Source of the DNA: Peptococcaceae bacterium 1198_IL3148
Lineage (GTDB): Bacteria; Bacillota; Desulfotomaculia; Desulfotomaculales; Desulfohalotomaculaceae
Reading direction: 5' to 3'
NCBI GenBank assembly: GCA_036763105.1
Contig: JBAIYS010000013.1
Location: 38,735 to 102,734 of the forward strand
DNA: 64,000 bases
Made by a program: the position numbers and the translations under genes. Position 1 is the stretch's first letter; each line of letters begins with the position of its first letter. Below, piece after piece: positions 17,473-23,398 of this stretch. Under the pieces are notes generated by a model that was not told the DNA's origin, made no database searches, and saw only the letters and a list, made by a program, of their open reading frames with translations.

Positions 17473-18288
17473 GTGGCTAATTACGAGAACTGTCGTTATC
17501 CGTTGGACCCCTTGGTGGATGTGATGGCAAAACTTAGGGCAGATGATGGTTGCCCTTGGGACAAGGAGCAAACCCACGATACGTTAAGACAGTATTTGGT
17601 CGAAGAAACCTATGAGGTAATGGAGGCCCTAGACACAAAAGATAAGTATAAAATTTGTGATGAATTGGGAGACTTACTGTTACAAATAGTATTTCATGCC
17701 CAAATAGCTGCTGAAGAGCAACGATTTACCATTAACGATGTCATTAATGCCATTACCCAAAAAATGATCCGGCGCCATCCCCATGTTTTTGGTGATACTA
17801 AGGTGCAAAATAGCGATGAAGTATTGGTGAATTGGGACAAAATAAAGTCAATGGAGCGGGGCCACCAGCAGGGGCAGAAGTCTTTACTGGCCAACATACC
17901 AAAGGGATTGCCTGCGTTAAATCGGGCTACAAAACTGCAGGCTAGAGCTGCCAGGGTGGGTTTTGACTGGCCGGATTACCAAGGGGCGTTAGAGAAGGTG
18001 GTTGAAGAGACCAATGAGCTGCGTGGGGCTATTCAGGGTGGCAATTACAATGAAATTTATGACGAGTTAGGAGATTTACTATTTGCGGTGGTTAACGTGG
18101 GACGATTGCTGGATATAGATGCGGAGGGGGCGTTGACTAAAACCAACAATAAATTTACCAACCGCTTTCAGTACATAGAAAACCAAGCCGGTGCCCAGCT
18201 ATCTGAAATGTCTTTGGCAGAAATGGATAGGCTTTGGGATGAGGCAAAATGTTTGGAAATTAAAAAAGATGGTAAAAATAATAAATAA
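17473..18288 (+). CDS. mazG: nucleoside triphosphate pyrophosphohydrolase MazG
   Basis: About 271 residues with two MazG domains: residues 14-120 ([33 protein letters not shown] and [17 protein letters not shown]) and about 145-260 ([27 protein letters not shown] and [17 protein letters not shown]). MazG hydrolyses NTPs to NMPs for house-cleaning or (p)ppGpp control. The GTG at 17473 follows GAGGTG and is preferred over the upstream TTG. Compared with Bacillus YabN, the N-terminal methylase domain is missing, so this is the stand-alone MazG form. Confidence 0.95.
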   Translation: MANYENCRYPLDPLVDVMAKLRADDGCPWDKEQTHDTLRQYLVEETYEVMEALDTKDKYKICDELGDLLLQIVFHAQIAAEEQRFTINDVINAITQKMIRRHPHVFGDTKVQNSDEVLVNWDKIKSMERGHQQGQKSLLANIPKGLPALNRATKLQARAARVGFDWPDYQGALEKVVEETNELRGAIQGGNYNEIYDELGDLLFAVVNVGRLLDIDAEGALTKTNNKFTNRFQYIENQAGAQLSEMSLAEMDRLWDEAKCLEIKKDGKNNK

Positions 18289-18311
18289 AATGCGGAAAAA
18301 TTTGCAAACAA

Positions 18312-18340
18312 GCAGGAAAATTACTGGTTTTATCGAATTT
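18312..18340 (+). promoter_or_regulatory. sigma-H consensus promoter for hup
   Basis: GCAGGAAAA (18312-18320), an 11-base spacer and ATCGAATTT (18332-18340) match the sigma-H consensus RnAGGAwWW and RnnGAATww completely. It lies 38 bases upstream of the HU gene. Confidence 0.7.
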
Positions 18341-18377
18341 AACAGAGAAGTTTTTAGAAAACAGAGGAGGTATTCGG

Positions 18378-18656
18378 GTGAATAAAGCAGAGTTAATTAC
18401 CAGCGTTTCAGAAAAGTCAGAGTTAACTAAGAAAGATGCGGAAAAGGCAGTAAATGCTTTGTTGGAGACAGTTAGTGAAGCGCTGGCTGCTGGGGATAAA
18501 ATTCAGCTGGTTGGATTTGGCACTTTCGAAACAAGAGAGCGCTCTGCCCGTAAAGGTCGCAATCCCCAAACTGGTGCAGAAATTGAAATTGCTGCCACCA
18601 AAGTTCCCGTTTTCAAAGCCGGTAAGGCACTGAAAGATGCAGTAGCTAAAAAATAA
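18378..18656 (+). CDS. hup: DNA-binding protein HU
   Basis: 92 residues. [32 protein letters not shown] is the helical body; [26 protein letters not shown] contains the DNA-binding beta arms with the intercalating Pro. HU compacts the nucleoid as a homodimer. GTG start behind GAGGAGGT. It lies in its own unit between a sigma-H-like promoter and a terminator. Confidence 0.98.
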   Translation: MNKAELITSVSEKSELTKKDAEKAVNALLETVSEALAAGDKIQLVGFGTFETRERSARKGRNPQTGAEIEIAATKVPVFKAGKALKDAVAKK

Positions 18657-18658
18657 GA

Positions 18659-18690
18659 AATAATCAGACCTTAGGGTCTGATTATTTTTT
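18659..18690 (+). terminator. hup terminator
   Basis: TAATCAGACC and GGTCTGATTA arms with a short loop are followed by six T residues. Classic intrinsic terminator. Confidence 0.85.
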
Positions 18691-18715
18691 ATATAATTGG
18701 ATTGGGGTTGTTAAC

Positions 18716-18988
18716 ATGAGGTTAGATAAATTTATTAAAGTTTCTCGGATTATAAAAAGAAGGACGGTGGCCAAAGAAGTATGTGACAGTGGCAAGGTTT
18801 TATTGAACCAACGGGTGGCCAAGGCTGGCAGTGAAGTTAAACCGGGGGATGTTTTGGAAATCCAATTTGGCAATAAAACTTTAAAAGTAAAAATTCTAGA
18901 GGTAAAAGAAAATGCCCCGGCCAAGGAGGCAGCATCGCTATACCAGGTGTTAGAAGAGACCTTTCACCCGCAACAACCGCTTTTTTAG
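18716..18988 (+). CDS. rqcP: S4-domain RNA-binding protein RqcP (YabO)
   Basis: 90 residues with an S4 RNA-binding domain at the N-terminus: MRLDKFIKVSRIIKRRTVAKEVCDSGKVLLNQ, then AKAGSEVKPGDVLEIQFG. RqcP binds stalled 50S-peptidyl-tRNA complexes with RqcH during C-terminal alanine tailing in ribosome quality control. In Bacillus yabO sits between mazG (yabN) and yabP, as here apart from the inserted hup and SpoIID-like genes. Confidence 0.92.
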   Translation: MRLDKFIKVSRIIKRRTVAKEVCDSGKVLLNQRVAKAGSEVKPGDVLEIQFGNKTLKVKILEVKENAPAKEAASLYQVLEETFHPQQPLF

Positions 18989-19020
18989 TGATTAATTTTG
19001 GTTAGGTGTTATATTAAGTT

Positions 19021-19055
19021 ACCCCACTGCGAAAAATAATGAAAAATAGTGGGGT
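19021..19055 (+). promoter_or_regulatory. hairpin overlapping the ribosome-binding site of the SpoIID-like gene
   Basis: ACCCCACT (19021-19028) and AGTGGGGT (19048-19055) are perfect 8-bp arms. The right arm includes the GGGG of the likely Shine-Dalgarno, seven bases before the ATG at 19062. The stem could mask it. Confidence 0.5.
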
Positions 19056-19061
19056 GGTATA

Positions 19062-20003
19062 ATGAAAAAAACACTAAAGTTACTTTTGCCAGTGGTTATC
19101 GCCTTGGCGGTGCTAACTGCCTGTGGAGGCAACGAAGAGAAGAAACCTGAGCAGCAAGAATTTAAAGGGGAGCCAACCATAAGTTTGTTCATCAATGACA
19201 CCGGTGAAAAGAAGCAAATTAAATTGGAAGAATATTTGGTTGGGGTGGTGGCGGCAGAAATGGAACCCACTTGGCCAGAAAATGCTTTGGCGGCACAGGC
19301 CATATTGGCGCGAACATTTACCATGGAAAACATCGCCAGTGGACGGGTAAAAAAGCTACATGGCGCCGATGCCTCCACCAGTGTGGAAGAGTTTCAAGCC
19401 TATGACCCGTCCCGTATTAACGATAACGTGAGAAAGGCCGTTGAAAGTACCCGGGGGCAAGTGATTAAATACAACGGTGATTATGTTAAGGGCTGGTTTG
19501 CAGCCTGCTGCGGTGGGGTAACGGCCAATGCCGTCGAGGGGTTAGACTGGCGAAAAACCCAAACCCCATATATTAAAGCGGGCCTGCAGGACGGTTGTTT
19601 AGAAGTTACCACACCTGAAAACAAAAAGTGGGTGGCCACCATTCCTTTAGATCAAGTGAGGGCCGCAGTGCAAAAAACTGTGGGCCAAGATCCAGGAAAC
19701 ATCACAACTGTAGAAGTTGCCCAATGGGGTCCTTCCGGTAGAGCCCAACAAATTAAAGTGGGCAATGTGCAGCTGAGCGGCCCTGGATTTAGATTGGCGG
19801 TGGGCAGTGAGGTAATGCGTTCCACACTGATCAAGGATATCAGGGTGGAAGGTAACAACTTGGTGATCACCGGCCAAGGCTTTGGTCATGGAGTGGGCAT
19901 GTGTCAATGGGGAGCTAACAAAATGGCCACCGAAGGCAAGTCACCGGAGGAAATCGTTAAATTTTATTATCAAGATGTGACCATTGATAAATTGTGGCAA
20001 TAA
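19062..20003 (+). CDS. SpoIID/LytB-domain lipoprotein
   Basis: 313 residues. An N-terminal lipoprotein signal (LKLLLPVVIALAVLTACGG, lipobox LTAC) is followed by a SpoIID/LytB domain from about residue 45: KKQIKLEEYLVGVVAAEMEPTWPENALAAQAILARTFT is the signature. Later come AFDPSRIND-like and GFGHGVGMCQWGANKMA motifs. SpoIID is a lytic transglycosylase acting with SpoIIP and SpoIIM in forespore engulfment. The lipoprotein signal differs from the usual single membrane anchor, so this may be a paralogue with another cell-wall role. Confidence 0.9.
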   Translation: MKKTLKLLLPVVIALAVLTACGGNEEKKPEQQEFKGEPTISLFINDTGEKKQIKLEEYLVGVVAAEMEPTWPENALAAQAILARTFTMENIASGRVKKLHGADASTSVEEFQAYDPSRINDNVRKAVESTRGQVIKYNGDYVKGWFAACCGGVTANAVEGLDWRKTQTPYIKAGLQDGCLEVTTPENKKWVATIPLDQVRAAVQKTVGQDPGNITTVEVAQWGPSGRAQQIKVGNVQLSGPGFRLAVGSEVMRSTLIKDIRVEGNNLVITGQGFGHGVGMCQWGANKMATEGKSPEEIVKFYYQDVTIDKLWQ

Positions 20004-20013
20004 AGTTCAAAAC

Positions 20014-20041
20014 AAAGGGATGCGCAAGCATTCCTTTTTTC
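20014..20041 (+). terminator. terminator after the SpoIID-like gene
   Basis: AAAGGGATGC (20014-20023) and GCATTCCTTT (20028-20037) with a GCAA tetraloop, followed by a T run. Confidence 0.8.
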
Positions 20042-20094
20042 TTTAGCAGTCAAACTAGTTATTAGAAGGTGTGTTAAACGCTTAAAAGTTAATT

Positions 20095-20230
20095 AAAAAA
20101 GTTGGCGATTTTGCAATAGTGAGCGACATATGGATGAGCAGTGCCAAACTAAGCGGAGCCAGCAGACTGAGCGCTAAGTTTGCGCCTGCGAAGGAATCGG
20201 AGCGAACGGTGCAAAATCACCAGCTTTTTT
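20095..20230 (+). repeat. extragenic palindromic element, copy A
   Basis: This 136-bp element is bounded by 21-base inverted arms (20095-20115 and 20210-20230). The arms differ at two positions, both of which would still pair as G-U in RNA. Inside is an imperfect stem built from AAACTAAGCG and CGCTAAGTTT. The block containing GAGCGACATAT and GAGCAG recurs in opposite orientation in copy B. No open reading frame. It is a mobile-type miniature repeat or a structured RNA; no transposase is nearby. Confidence 0.7.
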
Positions 20231-20342
20231 ATACTAACAGTTGGTCAGAGCTGGCTTGCATAATTTCTTATTTACTTTGAAATGCCGGTGGCTTTTGCCG
20301 TGGTTTGATGTTTGTTTATCTGTTGAGATTGATGTTACTTTT

Positions 20343-20569
20343 AAAAACCCGTCACCTGTTGCACCGCTCACTTTTGGAATAGTTTCGCAGACCGAACTAA
20401 AGCTCATCCGGCTGTCTCTGGCAGGGTCCCTAGCAAATTCGCCGTCCTTGGCTCAGTTGCCGGTGGCGCACGTCCTGTGCGCCACCCTGCCTCCGACAGC
20501 CTTCTTCGCTAAGTTCGGTTCGCTGCTCAACTATATGTCGTTCGCTACTGCAGCAGGAGCCGGGTTTTT
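20343..20569 (-). repeat. extragenic palindromic element, copy B (inverted)
   Basis: A 227-bp element in opposite orientation to copy A. Its terminal 21-base arms (20343-20363 and 20549-20569) match with three differences and end in A5/T5 runs like copy A. On the minus strand it reads TGCAGTAGCGAACGACATAT then GAGCAGCGAACCGAACTTAG, clearly homologous to copy A. It is longer because of an extra central stem in which GGTGGCGCAC and GTGCGCCACC face each other. A 115-codon open frame runs through it, but its residues look random. Confidence 0.7.
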
Positions 20570-20726
20570 TAATCAACCTTTATTTTGAAAGCAGGGGCAG
20601 TAGCCACCTGTGTTGTTTGTATTTCAGAGTTTTACCTTGGAACAGTCAAGATCAAATTGATTACTTGTCATAAATAAACACCAATGGAATAAATATTAAA
20701 AATGAATAATGATTGGAGGGTGTCAA

Positions 20727-21005
20727 GTGGAAGAACGGGGTAAACATAGATTGGAAATGATAGATCGAAAGCAGTTGTCCCTTAAAGGGGTTCAGCACGT
20801 GGGCACCTTTGATGAAAATGAAATTACTCTGGATACCAACATGGGTTTTGTCTCATTAAAGGGAGAAGGGATGCATATTACACAGTTGAACCTAGACGAT
20901 GGAGATTTAACAATAGAAGGCTATATCAATAGCATCGAGTATATCGAAGGCAAAACCGCCAAGGGTGGGAAAGGCAAAGGAATATTGAACCGATTGTTGA
21001 AATAG
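20727..21005 (+). CDS. yabP: sporulation protein YabP
   Basis: About 92 residues from the GTG at 20727, seven bases after GGAGGG; an ATG at 20709 lies upstream of that site. Motifs RLEMIDRKQLSLKGVQHVGTFDENEITLDTNMGFVSLKGEGMHITQLNLDDGDLTIEGYINSIEY are typical of YabP/YqfC. In Bacillus yabP and yabQ are sigma-E genes needed for spore cortex formation. Immediately followed by yabQ. Confidence 0.95.
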   Translation: MEERGKHRLEMIDRKQLSLKGVQHVGTFDENEITLDTNMGFVSLKGEGMHITQLNLDDGDLTIEGYINSIEYIEGKTAKGGKGKGILNRLLK

Positions 21006-21028
21006 GCCGCTGAAAGGGGTGCCGTTCA

Positions 21029-21541
21029 CTGATACCATTAGAGGACCAACTGTTTGCATTTATTATGACTATCATTATTGGGGTGTTGGCGGGTTTGCTT
21101 TTTGACCTATACCGCGTAATAGCCCAATTGTTTAATTTAAAAAAATGGGGACTAATGATCGGGGACATTCTCTACTGGCTAATATTAACGCCAGTGGTGT
21201 TTATAATTTTATTATGGGGCAACGGTGGTGAGGTGAGGTTTTACGTTGTCATTGGCCTAGCCATTGGGGCGATACTATACTTACAACTGCTCAGTCAGCC
21301 AATAACACCGCTAATCAAAGGATTTTTCAATATAGTTAAACAAAGCATTAATCTGGCGGTTAAGCTGTTTAAACTTATTTGGAAAGCCCTTTGTCTGCCC
21401 TTTAAAGTGGTATTTGTGGTGGTGACAGCACCGGTGGGGTTTGTTTTTAAATTATTAAAAAAACTGGGGGTGGGCATAAATAAGCCGGTCAATAGATTAA
21501 TCGGTAAGTTAAGGTTGTGGATAAAACCCAAACAAGAATAA
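21029..21541 (+). CDS. yabQ: spore cortex protein YabQ, probable CTG start
   Basis: A membrane protein of about 170 residues. The first segment, QLFAFIMTIIIGVLAGLLFDLYRVI, matches the conserved N-terminal membrane helix of YabQ. Part of it (IPLEDQLFAFI) lies before the first in-frame ATG at 21065. The only start-like codon giving the full helix with a ribosome-binding site (GAAAGGGGTG at 21012-21021) is CTG at 21029. Two more membrane segments follow, then an amphipathic Lys-rich region. YabQ works with YabP in cortex formation in the mother-cell membrane. If the CTG is not used, the protein starts at 21065 with 158 residues. Confidence 0.88.
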   Translation: MIPLEDQLFAFIMTIIIGVLAGLLFDLYRVIAQLFNLKKWGLMIGDILYWLILTPVVFIILLWGNGGEVRFYVVIGLAIGAILYLQLLSQPITPLIKGFFNIVKQSINLAVKLFKLIWKALCLPFKVVFVVVTAPVGFVFKLLKKLGVGINKPVNRLIGKLRLWIKPKQE

Positions 21542-21543
21542 AC

Positions 21544-21570
21544 AAAACTCTGCGTTGGCGGCAGAGTTTT
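21544..21570 (+). terminator. yabQ terminator
   Basis: AAAACTCTGC (21544-21553) and GCAGAGTTTT (21561-21570) are perfect 10-bp arms directly after the yabQ stop. Confidence 0.8.
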
Positions 21571-21662
21571 GCTGTTTGCAAATAAAATATTTAAAACCGG
21601 CAGGATTTTCTTACAAAATGTAGTAATCATGTAATTACATTGTAATTAATTTGTAAACAGAT

Positions 21663-21705
21663 TGTGGATAAACTAGTGGATAAGCAGTGGATAAATTGTA
21701 GATAA
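21663..21705 (-). promoter_or_regulatory. cluster of four phased DnaA boxes
   Basis: On the + strand TGTGGATAA (21663), AGTGGATAA (21675), AGTGGATAA (21686) and TGTAGATAA (21697) recur every 11-12 bases. The first is a perfect reverse complement of the DnaA box TTATCCACA; the others each differ at one base. An AT-rich tract containing the palindrome ATGTAATTACAT (21629-21640) lies just upstream. It sits in the gap between yabQ and the HTH gene and may control that gene or titrate DnaA. Confidence 0.7.
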
Positions 21706-21737
21706 TGTGATACTGCTATCACCAGAGGTGGCTAGAA

Positions 21738-21965
21738 TTGCAACTGGAAATTAGGGGAGCGGAAAAATTAAGTTTCCGTGAACGGCAAGTGGTAACCCTA
21801 AAGGAAATGGGTTATAGTAATGAAAAAATTGCTAACAAATTAAATCTTTCAGCCAGTACGGTGGCCACCTTGTTTGCCCGCGCTAAAAATAAAGGTTACC
21901 AAGTGGTAATTGTAATACCAGGTGATACCATGGGATTGTTTACACCTGATGATGGGGAGGAGTAG
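21738..21965 (+). CDS. small LuxR/sigma-70 region 4-type HTH protein
   Basis: 75 residues. Residues 10-58 form a helix-turn-helix: KLSFRERQVVTLKEMGYSNEKIANKLNLSASTVATLFARAKNKGY, the GerE/sigma region 4 pattern. There is no receiver or sensor domain. TTG start behind GAGGTGG. The stop lies four bases before the DivIC TTG start, so they are coupled. It is probably a DNA-binding regulator; the target is unknown. DnaA boxes cover the upstream region. Confidence 0.8.
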   Translation: MQLEIRGAEKLSFRERQVVTLKEMGYSNEKIANKLNLSASTVATLFARAKNKGYQVVIVIPGDTMGLFTPDDGEE

Positions 21966-21968
21966 CAT

Positions 21969-22376
21969 TTGATTTCATCAACCAACGGCCGAGGCAAGAC
22001 GATTCCCTTTAGAAAAAAAACTGAGGTAAAAATTAAAAAACAACCGGGGAAAGCTAAATTAAAGTTTAAATTTCCCTTTATAGTAATGACATTGGTGGTA
22101 ATTTATATGGCGGTATCCCTTGCTGGCGAAATGCAAAAACTAAATGTGATGCGCCAAAATGTACAAGCCATCGAGCAGCAAGTGGAGCAACTGCAAAATA
22201 AAAATGCTGAGTTACACAAAACCTTAGAGCTGATGCAATCAAAGGATTATGTGGAACGGGTGGCCCGGGAAAACCTGGGGCTGGTTAAACCCGGCGAGAG
22301 TTTAATTGTGCCGGTGGAACAACCAGAACAGCCCTCCGCCAATACCAATATAATTGATCCAACAATAAAGGATTAA
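21969..22376 (+). CDS. divIC: septum formation initiator DivIC/FtsB-like
   Basis: 135 residues. A basic cytoplasmic N-terminus is followed by one transmembrane segment (about residues 36-56: FPFIVMTLVVIYMAVSLAGEM). An extracellular leucine-zipper coiled coil follows (about 58-90: QNVQAIEQQVEQLQNKNAELHKTLELM), then the VERVARENLGLVKPGES motif of the family. DivIC forms the FtsL-DivIB-DivIC complex in the divisome. TTG start behind GGGGAGGAG. Bacillus has divIC right after yabQ. Confidence 0.93.
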   Translation: MISSTNGRGKTIPFRKKTEVKIKKQPGKAKLKFKFPFIVMTLVVIYMAVSLAGEMQKLNVMRQNVQAIEQQVEQLQNKNAELHKTLELMQSKDYVERVARENLGLVKPGESLIVPVEQPEQPSANTNIIDPTIKD

Positions 22377-22400
22377 AAAGCGCCAATGGGCGCTTTTTTT
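22377..22400 (+). terminator. divIC terminator
   Basis: AAAGCGCC and GGCGCTTT arms around a short loop end in seven T residues. Confidence 0.85.
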
Positions 22401-22416
22401 GACATGGGAGTGAGCG

Positions 22417-23325
22417 ATGATGAAGGTTGCCGCAATAGATGTGGGCACTAATTCCACCAGACTATTAATTGCCGAGGTCAGTCGAGACTTTAAATTAAGG
22501 GTTATTCATAGCGATTTAGTCACCACGCGGCTCGGAGAGGGCATCAGTGCCGGTTGTCTGATGGAGACTGCCATGGTGAGAACGGTGGCAGCCATTAAAA
22601 CATTTTTTCAATATGCCCAGAAAATGCAGGTGGAACGGGTAATCATTGCTGCCACCAGTGCGGTAAGGGATGCGGTAAACCGCGATGTATTTAGCGATAT
22701 GGTGTACCAGAAAACCGGCATTAAACCGTTAGTGCTGTCTGGGGAGCAGGAAGCGGCCATTGGTTATCGCGGGGTGCAAGGGGGCATGGTTGGTGCTGCC
22801 GATGGCTTGGTTGTTTTGGATGTGGGCGGTGGCAGCACAGAAATATGCTGGCAGCAAAATGAAACTGTGTATTTTGCCAGTGTTAACGTTGGGGCGGTGC
22901 GCATGACCGAAGGGGGTCACAGTGATGAAGAAATAACTGGTTTGCTGCGCCCGCTGCTAAAACAGATTGACCTAAAGCAAGTTGACAATTTGGTTGCCGT
23001 TGGGGGCACAGCCACCACACTGGCAGCAATAATCCAACAATTGGCAGTCTATGACCCCCGAAAGGTACATGGTTTTATAATTACCCAGCAGCAGATTGAA
23101 CGGGTGTTACAGCGGCTAAGTTCATTGTCCATTGATGAACGAAAAAACATTCCCGGCTTACAACCCCAAAGGGCTGACATCATTGTGGCTGGGGTAAGAA
23201 TTATCAAACAAATGTTGGATCTTTTGCAGGTAAATAAATTTATCGTTAGCGAAGCAGATATACTATGGGGTTTGGTCATCAATGCTGCAGCTAATGTCGA
23301 TAAAAAACCCAACACAACCTACTAA
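22417..23325 (+). CDS. Ppx/GppA-family exopolyphosphatase
   Basis: 302 residues of the ASKHA fold. VAAIDVGTNSTRLLIAEV is the phosphate-1 loop, AATSAVRDAVNRDVF and LVLSGEQEAAIGYRGV follow, and LDVGGGSTEI is the second phosphate-binding loop. Members hydrolyse polyphosphate or pppGpp. This is the short one-domain form without the C-terminal HD region of E. coli Ppx, common in Clostridia between divIC and spoIIE. The choice between Ppx and GppA activity cannot be made from sequence. Confidence 0.92.
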   Translation: MMKVAAIDVGTNSTRLLIAEVSRDFKLRVIHSDLVTTRLGEGISAGCLMETAMVRTVAAIKTFFQYAQKMQVERVIIAATSAVRDAVNRDVFSDMVYQKTGIKPLVLSGEQEAAIGYRGVQGGMVGAADGLVVLDVGGGSTEICWQQNETVYFASVNVGAVRMTEGGHSDEEITGLLRPLLKQIDLKQVDNLVAVGGTATTLAAIIQQLAVYDPRKVHGFIITQQQIERVLQRLSSLSIDERKNIPGLQPQRADIIVAGVRIIKQMLDLLQVNKFIVSEADILWGLVINAAANVDKKPNTTY

Positions 23326-23360
23326 TAATGACATATATTTCCAGTCGGCTGTACTATAAT
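23295..23360 (+). promoter_or_regulatory. Spo0A-type promoter for spoIIE
   Basis: ATGACA (23328-23333) and TATAAT (23355-23360) are 21 bases apart. This unusual spacing is also known for the Spo0A-activated sigma-A promoters of spoIIE and spoIIG in B. subtilis. TGTCGAT at 23295-23301, one base off the 0A box TGTCGAA, lies upstream inside the end of the ppx gene. Confidence 0.55.
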
Positions 23361-23398
23361 TAACTTAGTGTTACATTGTAGTACAGAGGAGTGGACGT

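Noticed and set aside
20241..20588. A 115-codon open frame on the + strand in the 20-kb gap
   Set aside because: It lies across the inverted extragenic element, has no ribosome-binding site and its composition looks random; the palindromic structure explains the sequence better.
21600..21740. The chromosomal replication origin itself
   Set aside because: Four DnaA boxes and an AT tract are present, but dnaA, dnaN and other usual oriC neighbours are absent from the window. Titration or transcriptional control is more cautious.
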